Shown here piece by piece: positions 34,699 through 46,842 of a stretch of 53,358 nt of DNA. The position numbers and the translations under genes are program-made. Below the pieces are notes generated by a model. It was not told where the DNA came from. It was given only the letters and a program-made list of their open reading frames with translations, and did no database searches. Within the stretch, counting starts at the first letter, position 1. Every line of letters begins with the position of its first letter. Origin of the DNA: Chloroflexota bacterium (lineage in GTDB: Bacteria; Chloroflexota; Anaerolineae; SpSt-313); assembly GCA_029553955.1 (NCBI GenBank), contig JAKPJZ010000073.1, positions 1-53,358 of the forward strand, in the 5' to 3' direction.

Positions 34699-37600
34699 TC
34701 ACGGGGTGACTTGGACCGACACGTCGTCGACGTAGAGGCTGGTGACGCCGCCTGAGCCGTTGTTGTACACCTCAAAGTGCAGGCTCACCGTCTGGCCGAG
34801 GAAGGCGGTCAGGTCGTAGGTCATGGGCTGCCAAGCCTGGCCATTGCAGGCCGGCCAGTTGAGGCGCAGCGGCGTGGCCAGCACCCGGCCCGCGCTGTCG
34901 AGGATCCAGCCGCGCTGGGTATCATAGGGATCGCCCGAGACAGGATAGTACCAGAAGTGCAGCGTGGCCGAGCGCGCCCCCGCCGGCAGGTCCAGCGTCT
35001 GGTTGGCCGAAGAAAAGCTCATGGCATTGCCCTGCCCCCACTCGAACCCCAGGCGCAGCGAGCGCCGGCCAGCGTGTGCCTGCGCGGTGCTGTAGCCGGC
35101 GATGCATTCGGTGATGGGCATGGTCCAGCCATCGTCGGCCTCAAAGCCGGGGTTGACGACCAGGCCGCCCGGCACCGGTGTGGCGGTGGCCGTCGCCGTG
35201 GGCGTGGCGGTCGCTGTGGGTTGCGCCGTGGTCGTCGGCGTGGCCGTGGGGCCGGCGGTGCCGGTGGGCGTGGCCGTCGCGGTCGGCCGCGCCGTTGCCG
35301 TGCTGGTCGCCGTCGGCCCCGGCGTGCCGGTCGGCGTGGGCGTGGCCGTCGCGGTCGATGTCGCGGTCGGCATGGCCGTCGGCGTCGGCGGCACGGGCAT
35401 ACAGGCCTGCAACGAGACGTCGTCGACGAACAACTGCGTGAGGCCGCCGTAGCCATTGTTGTAGCAGCCGACGAGCAGCTTGAGGCGCTGCCCCGCATAG
35501 GCCGTGACGTCGTACTGCACCTGGCGCCACTCGGTCGCGTTCACCGCGGGTTTGAGGTCCAGCACCCAGGGCGTAATGGCGTTGTCGGCCGCGTCGTAGA
35601 AGATGACGTACTGCCGGTCGCTCCAATCGCCCGAGGTCGCCAGATACCACAGCGAGAGCGTCGCCCGCGAGGCCCCGGCAGGCACCGTGAGCCACTGCGC
35701 GGCGCTGGAGTAGCTGGCGGCGTTGGCCCACCAACTCTCAGGCCCGGCGCGCATCGACCAACTGCCGCTGTGGGCCTGGGCGTTGGAGCGCCCCGCCTGG
35801 CAGACGGTGATGGGCGTCTCCCAGCCGCCTTCAGACTCAAAGCCGCCGTTGGCCACCACCTCGCTGCAGGGGGGCGCGGTGGCGGTGGCCGTCGCCGTGG
35901 GCAGGGGGCTCGGCGTCATGGTGAGCGTCGGGCTCGGCGTTGGCGTAGCGCTTGGCGTCGTGCCCGGCGTGGCCGTCGGCGTCGCCGTGGGGCTGGCGCT
36001 CGGCGTGGCCGAGGGGGTCGCCGTCGGGCCGGCGGTGGGCGTCACGATGGGGACTGGGGTGCCGGGCCAGCTCAGCGCCGCGCTCATGGCCTCGTTGCCT
36101 GCCAGGTCGCGGGCGCGCACGCGCACATAGCGGCCCGCCCAGGTGGGGGCGGCGGGCAGGGCGCCGGTCAGGCCGCCGGCCGCCAGGCTCAGCGTCGCCG
36201 GCGTCCACTCGCCCCAGGTCGTGCCGTCGTCAGAGAGGGCATAGGCGGCGCCCTCCGCATCGAGCCCCGCCAGCGCGTCGCGCACCGGCAGGCCGTTGGG
36301 CCCGGCGTCGCCCCAGATGGGCGGCGTGCGGTCGACCGTCACCGTCTGCGCATAGACCGGCGAGGCGTTGCCGGCGGCGTCGAGGTAGCGCACCTCCAGC
36401 GGGTAGCGGCCTTCGGCCGCGGGCAGCGGCGCCGCGATGCTCGCCGCGAACGGCTGCGGCGCTGAAAAGACCTCGACCCGGTCGAGATACAGGTCGCCCG
36501 TGGCCAGGAAGGCGGTGCGCAGCTCCACGCCGTCGGAGACGCCGGGCGTGCGGCAGGCGCTGCCGCGGTCCGGATAGTGGAAGGGCAGGATGAAGGGCCG
36601 GTAGCGCCCCGCCGTCAGGTCGCCGGTCCACACGGGCGTCTTGCCCGCCAGGGTGCGCGTGCCCTGCTGGTCTACCACGTCGAGCTCGGCCAGCCTGACC
36701 TCGGGGTCGCCCGGGGCGCCGCGCAGCCAAAAGATGGCCTGGTAGCTGCCCGGGTAGAGCAGGCTGCAGTCGTAGGGGCCGAACCAGGCGCCGGCCGCGG
36801 CCTCGCCCGCCTGGCCCAGCCAGGCCTGGCCGTTGGCGGCTGCGGGGTCGGCCACGGCGCGGCCGCTGCCGGCAGTGTGGTAGAGCGCCTCGCCCTCCCA
36901 GCGCCAGCCGCCGCCGAACTGCACCTGGCTGCAGCCTTCGCAGCCCAGGGTGAGCGTGATCGCCGAGGTATTGGTAAAGGCCGGCGCAGTCAGGCTCCCC
37001 GTGGGCGCGCTGTTGTCGACGACGACCGGCGCCTCGACGGTGGCGCTCTGGCCCTGGTCGGTCGAGGCGGTGAGCCGCAGCGTATGCGCGCCGTCGCGCT
37101 CGGCGGCCGTGTCCCAGGTCCACCCGCTGGTGCCGGCGGCGTTGGCCAGCCGCACCTGGCCATCGATGGCCAGTTCCAGCCTGGTTGCCGCAGGGCCGGC
37201 CTGCCAGCGCAGGCGCACCGCGCCCGTGAGCGCCGCCTGCGGCTCGGGCCACGTCAGCTCGACGTGGGGTGGCAGCGCCCACAGGCGCTGCCACACGGCG
37301 CTGCGCACCTGCGGCAGCAGGGCGTAGAGGCGGTCGCCAGGGCAGGTGGTGAGGTTGCAGTCGCGGTGCCCCATGATGTTGGCAAAGGTGCGGTCGCGCA
37401 GGAAAGAACTCTCGAGCGGGTGCACGGCGTGCGAGTTGGCCTTCCAGGCCAGGAGCTCGTTGAGCGCCGCCACGGCCGGCGCGGGCACGCTCGCCGCCGC
37501 ATAGTCGCCGAGGATGGCGACGCCCACAGTGCCGCTATTGTAGGGGCGAGCATGGCCGGCCACCACGCCATCGCCGCCGTAGCGGCCTTCGTAGATGCGG

Positions 37601-38430
37601 CCGTTGCGGTCGATGACATAGTTGTAGCCGATGTCGCCCCAGTTGAGGCTGACGGCATGGTAATAGTAGATGGCGCGCACCGTCGCCGCCGGGTCCACAT
37701 CGGCGTTGCTGGTCACGGTATGGTGGATGACAAAGTGGCTCACCGGCGCATACTCTGGGTCCCAGTCCATGTACGCCTCGTTGGCCCCCCAGGCGGCGCG
37801 GCTGATGACGGCGGGCGGCGTGGGCTCGGCCTGGGCCGAGGGCGAGGCGCCCGTCGCCGCCTCGGCGCCCGTCACCCCGGCGCGCGCGTCGATGGCCACC
37901 AGCCGCAGCGCCTCGAGGCTGGGCAGCGACGTCGCCACGCCGCGCATGAGTGTAGCCCGGAGCTGCACGTAGCGCCCGGGGCCGATGATGAGCTCGCTGT
38001 AGCCCTGGCCGCTGGGCGCCGTGTCGGCAAAGCTGTCGCCCGCGGGCATGATCTGCCACGGCCCCCAGGCCACGCCATCGCTGCTGCGGCGCACCTCCAG
38101 CAGGAGCTCGGCCCCGTCGGGCAGCCGCGCCTGCCAGATGGCACCCAGGGCCATGAACTCGCCGCCCATGTCGCGCAGCGGCGACTCGTAGTAGCCGGCT
38201 TCGGCCCCGGTGGCCACGGCCAGGCCCGGCCGCTGCGCCAGGGGGCGCAGGCCGCCCATCGTGCCCTCGGTCGTCACGCCGGGCCCGACGAGCGCCCACT
38301 CGGCCGACCAAATGGCGGGCGGGCGCGGCGACACGGCGTGCGTCGCCATCGGCAGCAGCCCGGCCAGCAGCAGGGCACCGATCAGCACCGCCAGGGCCAC
38401 GCGCAGCACACAATGCAGGGTGGTTGCCAT
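34699..38430 (-). CDS. Mirror copy: secreted PGRP-type amidase
   Basis: Exact reverse complement of 14929-18660; 1243 residues with two C-terminal beta-sandwich modules. Confidence 0.9.
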   Translation of the reverse strand: MATTLHCVLRVALAVLIGALLLAGLLPMATHAVSPRPPAIWSAEWALVGPGVTTEGTMGGLRPLAQRPGLAVATGAEAGYYESPLRDMGGEFMALGAIWQARLPDGAELLLEVRRSSDGVAWGPWQIMPAGDSFADTAPSGQGYSELIIGPGRYVQLRATLMRGVATSLPSLEALRLVAIDARAGVTGAEAATGASPSAQAEPTPPAVISRAAWGANEAYMDWDPEYAPVSHFVIHHTVTSNADVDPAATVRAIYYYHAVSLNWGDIGYNYVIDRNGRIYEGRYGGDGVVAGHARPYNSGTVGVAILGDYAAASVPAPAVAALNELLAWKANSHAVHPLESSFLRDRTFANIMGHRDCNLTTCPGDRLYALLPQVRSAVWQRLWALPPHVELTWPEPQAALTGAVRLRWQAGPAATRLELAIDGQVRLANAAGTSGWTWDTAAERDGAHTLRLTASTDQGQSATVEAPVVVDNSAPTGSLTAPAFTNTSAITLTLGCEGCSQVQFGGGWRWEGEALYHTAGSGRAVADPAAANGQAWLGQAGEAAAGAWFGPYDCSLLYPGSYQAIFWLRGAPGDPEVRLAELDVVDQQGTRTLAGKTPVWTGDLTAGRYRPFILPFHYPDRGSACRTPGVSDGVELRTAFLATGDLYLDRVEVFSAPQPFAASIAAPLPAAEGRYPLEVRYLDAAGNASPVYAQTVTVDRTPPIWGDAGPNGLPVRDALAGLDAEGAAYALSDDGTTWGEWTPATLSLAAGGLTGALPAAPTWAGRYVRVRARDLAGNEAMSAALSWPGTPVPIVTPTAGPTATPSATPSASPTATPTATPGTTPSATPTPSPTLTMTPSPLPTATATATAPPCSEVVANGGFESEGGWETPITVCQAGRSNAQAHSGSWSMRAGPESWWANAASYSSAAQWLTVPAGASRATLSLWYLATSGDWSDRQYVIFYDAADNAITPWVLDLKPAVNATEWRQVQYDVTAYAGQRLKLLVGCYNNGYGGLTQLFVDDVSLQACMPVPPTPTAMPTATSTATATPTPTGTPGPTATSTATARPTATATPTGTAGPTATPTTTAQPTATATPTATATATPVPGGLVVNPGFEADDGWTMPITECIAGYSTAQAHAGRRSLRLGFEWGQGNAMSFSSANQTLDLPAGARSATLHFWYYPVSGDPYDTQRGWILDSAGRVLATPLRLNWPACNGQAWQPMTYDLTAFLGQTVSLHFEVYNNGSGGVTSLYVDDVSVQVTP

Positions 38431-38637
38431 CGCAGAGTCCTTTTGGGAATATGCGCACAGTCTGAGCCGGCCGGTAACGAGATGGTGACGGCCAAGCCGG
38501 CAAGGTTGGCGCGAGTTGCACAAATACAGTGCAGTCCATCCTGGAGTATGTCGCCCCTGCACGCCCACTTCCCGTGCCCTGAGAGCGGCATGGGTCTTGC
38601 TGAGAGAGGGAGCAATCCAGCGCCAGTGGAGGAAGCG

Positions 38638-40629
38638 ATGGCCCGCAGGCAACACAGCGCGCCAGCAACGGCCGGAGGGGAGACCCGCACACCCGTGGCC
38701 ACGCTCGACGCGACCCCCCAGGCCGGCGCCATGGCCCCGCCGCCGGCCGGCGAAGCCGAGCAGGTCCAGGAGACGTTGCAGCGCTGCCGGCTCATTTGGG
38801 ACTATGCCCTCGATATCATCCTGTTCGTCCACCCCGACGGCCGCATCGCTGAGGTGAACCAGGCCGCCGCTCGCGCCTACGGCTACAGCCGCGAGGAGTT
38901 GCTCACCAAGACCATCTACGACCTGCGCGTGGCGGAAACGGCGCCCAGAGTCTCGGTGCAGATGGCGCAGGCCGAGGCGGAGGGCCTCGTCTTCGAGAGC
39001 CTGCACCGCCGCAGGGATGGTCGCACCTTCCCGGTCGAGGTGAGCTCGCGCGGCGCCACCGTCGGCGGCCAAGCGCTCCTGCTGAGCATCGTCCGCGACA
39101 TCAGCGAACGCAAGCAGGCCGAAGCGGAGCGCGAGCGGCTGCTCGCCGAGCTGCAGCGCCGCGCCACAGAGCTGGATACGGTCCTGGAAAACACCGACGC
39201 CCAACTGGCCCTGCTCGACCGCGACCTGAACTTTGTGCTGGTCAACTCGGCCTATGCCAGCGGCTGCCGGCATCGCAGAGAGGAGCTCATCGGCCGCAAC
39301 CACTTTGCGCTCTTTCCCAACGCCGAGAACCAGGCCATCTTTGAGCGCGTGCGCGACAGCGGCGAGCCATACAGGGCGGTGGAAAAGCCCTTCGAGTTCG
39401 CCGGCCAGCCCGAGCGCGGCGTGACCTATTGGAACTGGATCCTCGTCCCCATCAAAGGGACGGCCGGCGACGTCGCGGGCCTGCTCCTGTCGCTCGTCGA
39501 TGTGACGCCCCAAGTGCAGGCGCGCCAGCAGGTGCAGCGCCTGGCCGAGGAATCGCAACACCGGGCGGCCGAGCTGGAGGCCGCGCTCAATGCCATCAGC
39601 GGTGGCCTGATCATCTACGGGTCCGGCGAGGAGGTGCTGCATATGAACCCCGCCGCCGAGCGCATCCTGGGGGTCACGGCTGCCGCGTGGGGCGCGCTAT
39701 CGACAGAGGGGCGAGTGCGCAGCCTGCAGGTGGAAACCGCCGACGGCACGCCGTTGCCGTCGGCGCAACTCCCCAGTGCCCGAGCGCTGCGCGGCGAGGT
39801 CGTCATCGGCGCCCGCGTGACGGTACGCCGGCCCGACGGGGCGCACCGCCACCTGTTGAGCAACGCGGGGCCGATCAGAGACGACGCGGGGCGCCTGGTG
39901 GGCGCGGTCGCCAACGTCAACGATATCACGCCGATCATCGAGCTGCAGCACTTGCGCGACGATATCCTGCGCGCCGTCTCGCACGACCTGCGCAACCCCC
40001 TGGCCGCCGTGCTCGGCCAGGCGCAGCTTCTCGAGCGCAGGCTGCAGAAAGCCGGGCTCAGCGGCCCCGAGAAGCACAGCGTGGAAGCCATCATCACCGG
40101 CTGCCAGCGCATGAATACCATGATCCAAGACCTGGTCGACGCCGCGCGGCAGGAATCGGGGCAGCTCTCACTGGCCCAGCAGGTGCTGGACCTGGGCCCG
40201 TTCATCTCCGACCTGCTGCAGCGGCAGACGGGGGTGCTCGAGACCGCCCGCATCCACGCCGAGGCGCCGGCGGGCCTGCCGCCCGTCTCGGCCGACCCCA
40301 GCCGCCTGGAGCGCATCCTGGTGAACCTGCTCTCCAACGCCCTCAAGTACTCGGACCCCGGCACGCCGGTAACGGTGCGCCTGGCGCTTGGGGATGGCTG
40401 GGTCATCACCTCGATCATCGACCGCGGGCGCGGCATCGCCCCAGAGGACCTGCCGCACATGTTCGAGCGCTACTACCGTACGGCCGCCGCTCGCGAGCAG
40501 CGGCGCGAGGGCCTGGGGTTGGGGCTCTACATCACGCGCATGCTCGTCGAGGCCCACGGCGGGCACATCTGGGTGCAGAGCGAACTGGGGAAAGGGAGCA
40601 CCTTCTCTTTCAGCCTGCCCATCGCCTGA
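38638..40629 (+). CDS. Mirror copy: three-PAS histidine kinase
   Basis: Exact reverse complement of 12730-14721; phospho-acceptor His449 in SHDLRNP. Confidence 0.93.
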   Translation: MARRQHSAPATAGGETRTPVATLDATPQAGAMAPPPAGEAEQVQETLQRCRLIWDYALDIILFVHPDGRIAEVNQAAARAYGYSREELLTKTIYDLRVAETAPRVSVQMAQAEAEGLVFESLHRRRDGRTFPVEVSSRGATVGGQALLLSIVRDISERKQAEAERERLLAELQRRATELDTVLENTDAQLALLDRDLNFVLVNSAYASGCRHRREELIGRNHFALFPNAENQAIFERVRDSGEPYRAVEKPFEFAGQPERGVTYWNWILVPIKGTAGDVAGLLLSLVDVTPQVQARQQVQRLAEESQHRAAELEAALNAISGGLIIYGSGEEVLHMNPAAERILGVTAAAWGALSTEGRVRSLQVETADGTPLPSAQLPSARALRGEVVIGARVTVRRPDGAHRHLLSNAGPIRDDAGRLVGAVANVNDITPIIELQHLRDDILRAVSHDLRNPLAAVLGQAQLLERRLQKAGLSGPEKHSVEAIITGCQRMNTMIQDLVDAARQESGQLSLAQQVLDLGPFISDLLQRQTGVLETARIHAEAPAGLPPVSADPSRLERILVNLLSNALKYSDPGTPVTVRLALGDGWVITSIIDRGRGIAPEDLPHMFERYYRTAAAREQRREGLGLGLYITRMLVEAHGGHIWVQSELGKGSTFSFSLPIA

Positions 40630-40726
40630 GCCCGCCGGAATCGGGAAACGGTGAACCGCAAAGACGCAAAGGATAGGGAGAAGAGACTTCTTTCCGGTAT
40701 GACGTCTGCCAAGGGGCACCGATTGC

Positions 40727-40797
40727 ACCGCAGAGGCGCGGAGGACGCGGAGGTTCTCTGTGGTTATGTCCCTCTGCGTCCTCCGCGCCTCTGCGGT
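40727..40797. repeat. Mirror copy: CCGCAGAGG/CGGAGGACGC element
   Basis: Mirror of 12562-12632. Confidence 0.8.
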
Positions 40798-40904
40798 GAC
40801 CCCCGGTCTTCATGCGTGGTGGCGGACTGGGTGTTCGTGGCTGCTCTGCGGTTCACCTTTCCGCCGTCTCGGGTGAGGCGCGAAAACGCCCACAAGGGGC
40901 TAGG

Positions 40905-42389
40905 CTACGGATTATGCCGTGCCTCGGCCGTCTCGGGGATGGGCAGCATCTGGCCGGCGAGGGCCTCGGTGCGTCGGATGACGGCCCAGCAGTTGCGCGG
41001 GTCGTCATCCATGAGCAGGTGCAGGCCGCGCTCGCGCACCGCGTGCACCTTATAGTCGGCGATGCTACGCCGCCAGTTGTTGGGGCGCATCAGCAGCTCG
41101 TTGTACTGAATGCCCAACGACGACAGCAGGGCCTCGGTCTCCGGCCGGTCGCGCTCGAGGCGCCCGGTGACGATATACACGTGGTCGCCGGCATCCAGCA
41201 GGGCATCGATCAGGCGCTTGAAGTGGCGCGGCGCGCGGGTGATGGTGCCATCGATGTCCATGCCGTAGCGCAGCCGCTCGCGGGGGAGCACCGCGCGTTT
41301 GCGCGGCTCGAGCCGGCGCGGCAGCACGCCCCGCTCCAGCAGGTAGCGCAGCCGCTCGGGCAGGCCTTCTTCGGCGGCGAACAGCAGCGCCGGCATGCGT
41401 CCCTCGCTCGGCGGCGCAGGCGCCGGCTGTGCCACTGCGGCGGCCGGTGGGGCTTGGCCGGTGATCTCGTGGACCTGCACCTGCGGCATGAGCGCCGTCA
41501 CCTGCTCGGCGCTGCCCAGGCTGGTGCCGGGGGTCAGTACCGTGGCCGCGCCGGCGGCGGCGCCCAGCCGCAGGCCCGCCACGATATCGTCGCCCCGGGC
41601 CAGCGCCACGGCCAGCCCGGCCACGAGCGAGTCGCCCGCGCCCACCCGGCTGCGCTGCGGCACCTCGGGGGGCAGGGCCCACCAGGCGCGGCCGCCTTGC
41701 ACCGCGAGGGTGCCCTGCGGCCCGACGGCCATGAACACCGCACCGACCCCCTGCGCCATGAGCTCTTGCGCGCCGCGCACCGCCGCCGCGACGTCGGGCA
41801 GCGGGCGGCCCAGCAGCTCTTCGATCTCGTCGACGTTGGCCTTGACGACGTCGGGCGCGGCCTGCACCCCCAGGCGCAGCGGCTCGCCCGCTGTGTTGAG
41901 GATGGTACGCACCCCCGCGGCCCGCGCCTGACGGATGAGCGCGGCGTAGGCATCCTGCGGCATGCCGGGCGGCAGGCTCCCCGCCAGCACCAGCACCCGC
42001 GCCGCCCGGAGCCAGGGCTGGATCATGCGCATGAGCGTGGCCTGGCGCTCACGCGGCGCCAGGGGGCCCGGGCCATGCAGGTTGGTCTCCTCGCCCGAGG
42101 CCTCGTCGATGATCATGACGTTGATGCGCGTCTGGCCGGGCACGCGCACGAAATGGTGGGGCACGCCCTCCGCTTCGAGCGCCCGCTCCACCAGCGTGCC
42201 CATCTCGCCCCCCAAAAAGCCAAACGCCATGGTCGGCCAGCCCAGCCGGTGCGCCATGCGCGAGACGTTGACCCCCTTGCCGGCCGGGTCGAGGTCCGAC
42301 TTCCAGTAGCGGTTGCGCAAGCCCAAATGCAGGCGGTCGATCCACATCGTCTGGTCGACGGCAGGGTTGGGGGTGAGGGTGATAATCAT
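40905..42389 (-). CDS. Mirror copy: phosphofructokinase-HAD fusion
   Basis: Exact reverse complement of 10970-12454; 494 residues, kinase GAGDS and HAD DIDGT both intact. Confidence 0.88.
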   Translation of the reverse strand: MIITLTPNPAVDQTMWIDRLHLGLRNRYWKSDLDPAGKGVNVSRMAHRLGWPTMAFGFLGGEMGTLVERALEAEGVPHHFVRVPGQTRINVMIIDEASGEETNLHGPGPLAPRERQATLMRMIQPWLRAARVLVLAGSLPPGMPQDAYAALIRQARAAGVRTILNTAGEPLRLGVQAAPDVVKANVDEIEELLGRPLPDVAAAVRGAQELMAQGVGAVFMAVGPQGTLAVQGGRAWWALPPEVPQRSRVGAGDSLVAGLAVALARGDDIVAGLRLGAAAGAATVLTPGTSLGSAEQVTALMPQVQVHEITGQAPPAAAVAQPAPAPPSEGRMPALLFAAEEGLPERLRYLLERGVLPRRLEPRKRAVLPRERLRYGMDIDGTITRAPRHFKRLIDALLDAGDHVYIVTGRLERDRPETEALLSSLGIQYNELLMRPNNWRRSIADYKVHAVRERGLHLLMDDDPRNCWAVIRRTEALAGQMLPIPETAEARHNP

Positions 42390-42500
42390 CGTCAGTCCAT
42401 CCTCAGTTTCTTGCAGGCTGCTAGCAAGCGGCATGCCAGGCCGGTGGCACGAGGCTTGCAGCCCTGGCCAAGAGCATCTCACCATACGGAGGAGGGAACC

Positions 42501-42821
42501 ATGCAGGAACAAGGTCAAGCCAGAGGCCCTGAGCAGCAGCCACAGGGTGGGCCGCCGATGTACTGCCCGATCTGCGGCGAGGCCGTCAGCCCCTGGAGCA
42601 TGCACCAGCATCATCGCCATCATGGGCCTTGGGGAGGAAAGCCAATGGGCCCGTGGGGCATGAGGCCGATGATGGGCCCGTGGTGGGGCGGCGCGCCGAT
42701 GGGCATGGCCTGCCGGGGCATTATTCCGGCCTTGGTGGGCTTTGCCCTGGGATACGTGGTCGCCAGCACTCGCGCGACTGCGATGTTCGCTTTTCCCGAA
42801 GAAGAGAAGCGCCGGCGTTGA
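42501..42821 (+). CDS. Mirror copy: small zinc-ribbon/His-rich membrane protein
   Basis: Exact reverse complement of 10538-10858; 106 residues. Confidence 0.7.
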   Translation: MQEQGQARGPEQQPQGGPPMYCPICGEAVSPWSMHQHHRHHGPWGGKPMGPWGMRPMMGPWWGGAPMGMACRGIIPALVGFALGYVVASTRATAMFAFPEEEKRRR

Positions 42822-42835
42822 CTCTGACTCTAGTG

Positions 42836-42883
42836 ACCCCGGCGGCGCCGGGGTTCAGAGGGGGCGAGCTTCGGCTCGCCCCC
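42836..42883. terminator. Mirror copy: paired terminator hairpins
   Basis: Mirror of 10476-10523. Confidence 0.75.
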
Positions 42884-42895
42884 TGCCATGCGCGT

Positions 42896-44050
42896 TCACG
42901 CCGGCGCAGGTACCATCTCCACGATCTGCTGCGAAGGCACACCCTCTCGGTTGACGATGCTGCGATACGAGCCCCAATCGGCCGGCAGTTGCTCCTTGGA
43001 CCTGAACTCGGTGCCCAGGGGCTGCAGGTTGCGCTGCGTGTTCACGATCTGGCGCACATACTCTTTGTTGGACTCGAAAACGATCAGTGGCGCGATCTCG
43101 GCAGGGAACATGGTGTGGATGTCCTTACCCTCCTGCTCGTGCAAAAGCTGCCCCACCTGCTGGACGTGCTCCAGCTCCATGCGGTAGAACTGCTCCCAGA
43201 TAGCGGCAAGGCGGGGGTCGGTCTCGGTCTGCCAGCAGCTATAGTAGTTGTAGGCCTCGTTCACCTGCTTCAAGGCCGCCATCTCGAGCCAGGTTGCCTT
43301 GGGGTCAGCCACCGACTCGTACTGGGTGACGTGCTCCTCCTCGACCTCGGCGATCTCGGCGTAGAGCCGGCGCGCCAGGTCGTTGCCGTACATGAACCCG
43401 TGCGACTTGTAGAAGAGGTAGGTCTGCTGCTCGGCGGCGGTGATGGTCTGCGCATTCAGCTTGGTCTTGACGTCGGCGGTCTTGTTGTCGATGTGGCGGC
43501 GCACCATGTCGGCGGGCCGGCGGTGCTCCTCGGGGGTCGGCCGCCCGGCGGCGATGTCCGTCTGGCCCTTGACGATGGTCTCGGCGCTCTTGCCCTCCAG
43601 GAGCTGCATCAGGTGAGCATAGCGGTAGAGGTGGTCGAAATCCTCGATCAGGGCAAAGTCGAGCACCTGCTTGGCGTAGGGGTCGGGCTCGTTCTTGGCC
43701 AGGTTGGCCGTCAGGTCGGTGGCCACCTGCTCGTAGGCGATGGTGGTCTCGATCACCGTCTGGTCGGCCGGGTTCAGCCAGTTCACCGAGGTCTGCTGTT
43801 GTGTCTCCACGCGGCGCAGCTCAGCGATCTTGGCGCGCAGCTTTTCGTCGCCGGTGTGGCGATACCAGTGGTGCAGGAAGAACCAGGAATCGTTCTCGAT
43901 GCCGTTCATCAGGATCACGCGGCAGCGGGTGTAGGGATCGACCAGCGCCTTGTCGTAGGGCGCCGGCGTCTGCTCGGTCCATGTGCGAAACTGCTGTGCC
44001 AACGGCGTGCGGTTCGGGTCAAAAGGTCGAAACGGCTGTTGCATGGCCAT
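42896..44050 (-). CDS. Mirror copy: ferritin-like protein
   Basis: Exact reverse complement of 9309-10463; 384 residues with two ExxH motifs. Confidence 0.75.
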   Translation of the reverse strand: MAMQQPFRPFDPNRTPLAQQFRTWTEQTPAPYDKALVDPYTRCRVILMNGIENDSWFFLHHWYRHTGDEKLRAKIAELRRVETQQQTSVNWLNPADQTVIETTIAYEQVATDLTANLAKNEPDPYAKQVLDFALIEDFDHLYRYAHLMQLLEGKSAETIVKGQTDIAAGRPTPEEHRRPADMVRRHIDNKTADVKTKLNAQTITAAEQQTYLFYKSHGFMYGNDLARRLYAEIAEVEEEHVTQYESVADPKATWLEMAALKQVNEAYNYYSCWQTETDPRLAAIWEQFYRMELEHVQQVGQLLHEQEGKDIHTMFPAEIAPLIVFESNKEYVRQIVNTQRNLQPLGTEFRSKEQLPADWGSYRSIVNREGVPSQQIVEMVPAPA

Positions 44051-44184
44051 TGGGGCGTTTCCCTCCTCCAGGAATTCACGGCCCGTGCACAGCGCTGGCA
44101 GCAACCTCTGTGCCCATGGCGACAGCGCCTCATATGGCCCGCATCTTGCTACGCCTTGCCGACGACCGCACGAGTGTTCAAGCC

Positions 44185-44264
44185 GTCATTGCGAGCCGCA
44201 GCGAGCCATCCCCAATGCGGTCGCTGAACACAATTGGAGATTGCTTCGCTGCGCTCGCAATGAC
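44185..44264. repeat. Mirror copy: TCATTGCGAGC element
   Basis: Mirror of 9095-9174. Confidence 0.8.
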
Positions 44265-44309
44265 ACTGCATGCCAACGATTGTACGACGCCTGGAGCGCG
44301 GGAGGCGCC

Positions 44310-44981
44310 ATGCTCCCCATGGGCAGCCTGTTCCCCTATGGCGATCAGAACCGGCGCGGGGCACCCGTGGCCTGGGTGACGATCACCCTGGTGGCCCTCA
44401 ACGCCGTCGTCTTTCTGTACATGCTCACCCTGAGCCCGGCCCGCCTGGAGAGCTTTGTCTACCGTTTTGGCGCCATCCCAGCCGAGATCGGCCATGGGCA
44501 GGACCTCTATACGCTGATCACTTCGCAGTTCGTCCACGGTGGGCTGTTGCACATTGTGGGCAATATGCTGTTCTTGTGGGTATTCGGTGACAACATTGAG
44601 CTGGCCCTGGGGCATTGGCTGTTCCTGGCGTTCTACCTGGGCGCGGGGGTGCTGGCCGCGCTGGCGCAGGTCGTCGCTAGCCTGGGCAGCTCGATACCCG
44701 CCATCGGGGCCAGCGGCGCCATTGCGGGCATCCTCGGCGCCTACGTGGTGCTCTTTCCCACGCGCGAGGTACGGGTGCTGATCGTCGTCGTGCCCACGCG
44801 GGTCAGCGCCGTGGGCTTCCTGGGGGCCTGGGCGCTGTTGCAGCTCTTCAGCGGCGTGGCCTCCCTCGGCGTGCCGGCGGTGCAGGGCGGCGTGGCCGTC
44901 TGGGCGCACGTGGGGGGCTTTGCCGTCGGGCTGGCGATTGGCGCGCTGGCACTGCGTGGCGGCAGGCAGGATAGGGCGTGA
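44310..44981 (+). CDS. Mirror copy: rhomboid protease
   Basis: Exact reverse complement of 8378-9049; Ser135 in GASGA, His200 in HVGG. Confidence 0.93.
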   Translation: MLPMGSLFPYGDQNRRGAPVAWVTITLVALNAVVFLYMLTLSPARLESFVYRFGAIPAEIGHGQDLYTLITSQFVHGGLLHIVGNMLFLWVFGDNIELALGHWLFLAFYLGAGVLAALAQVVASLGSSIPAIGASGAIAGILGAYVVLFPTREVRVLIVVVPTRVSAVGFLGAWALLQLFSGVASLGVPAVQGGVAVWAHVGGFAVGLAIGALALRGGRQDRA

Positions 44982-44982
44982 C

Positions 44983-45081
44983 GCCTGATGCGTGATGCAT
45001 GATACGTAATGCGTACTATGTAGCGCATAGTCCCTGGGCACGAGTGTCACGCATCGCATATTACGTTTCACGTTTCACGCA
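44983..45081. repeat. Mirror copy: ACGTAAT/GCGTGA element
   Basis: Mirror of 8278-8376. Confidence 0.55.
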
Positions 45082-45098
45082 GTAGAACGGGAGGAGCC

Positions 45099-45371
45099 AT
45101 GGCAAACCAAGGTCTCGTCTTTGAAGTGGCCGATGTCGAAGAGTTGTACCGTGGCGGCAAGCCGTCGAGCTGGGAGGAGATGATCCGCCGGGCCGAGAAG
45201 GCGGGCGGCCGGCGCCGGGGGGTTTCGGGGCCCGAGGCCAGGGAGATGGCCTATGCCCTGCGCTTGCTACACGAGAGGGGCGGCAGCATCCCCGGCACGG
45301 CGCGTGAGTGCTACCTGCAGATGTACGAGGTGTTGGAGGGGATTCCGGGCCCGGGGGTGTATCCGGCGTAG
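45099..45371 (+). CDS. Mirror copy: small unknown protein, 90 residues
   Basis: Exact reverse complement of 7988-8260. Confidence 0.65.
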   Translation: MANQGLVFEVADVEELYRGGKPSSWEEMIRRAEKAGGRRRGVSGPEAREMAYALRLLHERGGSIPGTARECYLQMYEVLEGIPGPGVYPA

Positions 45372-45376
45372 GGCAT

Positions 45377-45405
45377 TTGCAACTTTCAGGTATTCGCAGT
45401 ACACT
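45377..45405 (+). promoter_or_regulatory. Mirror: hydrolase promoter TTGCAA-17-TACACT
   Basis: Mirror of 7954-7982. Confidence 0.5.
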
Positions 45406-45516
45406 ACGACCGGTCACCCCAGGCCCCCACCCCTTGTACCCCCAGGTTGTGTTACCCGCCGGCCGGATTCCCTCACCCTGTGAGGATTCCGCCGTTGCCA
45501 CACAAGCGAGGGCGCC

Positions 45517-46533
45517 ATGACGACCCGTGCATTGGTGTTGCAGCTCCTGGGCGAGCCGCCGTTGCCGGTGCCGCTGGACCTGGTGGTGCGCTGCGAAGCC
45601 GAGTTTCCCGGGGGCAGGCGCGTGCGCATCGACTATGCGGCGAGCGAGAGCGAACGCATTTCGGCCTACCTGCTGCTCCCCGCTGTGGGGCCGCGGACCG
45701 GCGAGGCGGAGCAGCTCCCCGGCATCCTGGCGATCCATCAGCACGCCGGGCAGTACTGTCTCGGCAAGTCGGAACCGGCCGGGCTCTCGGCCGACCCGAG
45801 CTACCACTATGGGCTGGACCTCTGCCGGCGCGGCTATGTGGTGCTCTGCCCCGACCTGCTCGGCTTTGAGGAGCGACGCCCTCCCGAGTTCCAGCGGGCC
45901 GAGGGGACGATGCCCGACGGCGCGCTGTACGAGCGCTATCTGGCCACACGCCTGCTCCTGGAGGGCAGCTCGCTGAAGGCGCGCTACACCTTTGACCTGG
46001 CGCGCGGGCTCGACGTGCTGCAGAGCCTCGAATTGGTCGACCCAGAGCGGCTCGGCGTCATCGGCCATTCCCTCGGCGGCCAGGAGGCCTTCTGGCTGGC
46101 CTGGTACGATGCCCGGGTGCGCGCCGGTGTCGCCTCCTGCGGCCTGAGCACGCTCAGGTCGATCCTGCGCGACCACATCAACCACAACCTGGCCATGTAC
46201 CTGCCGGGCCTGCTGCGCGTGGCCGACATGGACACGCTGGCGGCCGACCTGGCCCCCTGCCCGTTCATGCTGGCTGCCGGCGAGGCCGACCCCATCTTCC
46301 CCATCGATGGCGTGCGCCAGCTCGTGGCCGCAGCGCAGGCGGCCTACAGCCGCGCCGCCGTGCCCGACCAGTTCCGCGCCCTCATCTTCGCGGGCGGGCA
46401 CAGCCTGCCGCAGGCCGTGCGTGAGGAGGCCTACCGCTTCCTCGACCGCTGGCTAAAAGCACCCGGCGGGGCGCAGACGCCGGCGTTGGCCGGGTGCAAT
46501 GCGACCTGGGGGCAAGTGACGGTCGCGACATAG
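45517..46533 (+). CDS. Mirror copy: alpha/beta hydrolase
   Basis: Exact reverse complement of 6826-7842; triad Ser185, Asp258, His295. Confidence 0.85.
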   Translation: MTTRALVLQLLGEPPLPVPLDLVVRCEAEFPGGRRVRIDYAASESERISAYLLLPAVGPRTGEAEQLPGILAIHQHAGQYCLGKSEPAGLSADPSYHYGLDLCRRGYVVLCPDLLGFEERRPPEFQRAEGTMPDGALYERYLATRLLLEGSSLKARYTFDLARGLDVLQSLELVDPERLGVIGHSLGGQEAFWLAWYDARVRAGVASCGLSTLRSILRDHINHNLAMYLPGLLRVADMDTLAADLAPCPFMLAAGEADPIFPIDGVRQLVAAAQAAYSRAAVPDQFRALIFAGGHSLPQAVREEAYRFLDRWLKAPGGAQTPALAGCNATWGQVTVAT

Positions 46534-46842
46534 CGCTGCAGCCGCATGTGCCCGGAATGGCGATAGGGAGCACAAGGAGTGCCGATCGCAGAGGGTTACG
46601 GTTCGGTAGCAAACTGGTGGTAATCCGTAGACTTTTCGCCCCTTTTCCCCTCTTGTAGTGTATAATGCCTCAGGATGCTGATCCTATCCTGCCGCCGGAT
46701 AGGATCGCGTGCCTTGGCCGGGCGATTCCCGTGCAGCAACCTACAGGCGGCGTTTCCTTTGTTCCCCCATCGTCGGTTCCTGGGCAAGCCCGGCCGGCAG
46801 GAAACACCCCCTCATCAGCAGAATACGGAGCGATAGGGCCCC
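46534..46842 (+). promoter_or_regulatory. Mirror: promoter and leader of the sortase 2-LPVTG operon
   Basis: Mirror of 6517-6825: upstream element 46605-46618, TATAAT 46661-46666, leader stem 46680-46706, shared block 46688-46707. Confidence 0.65.
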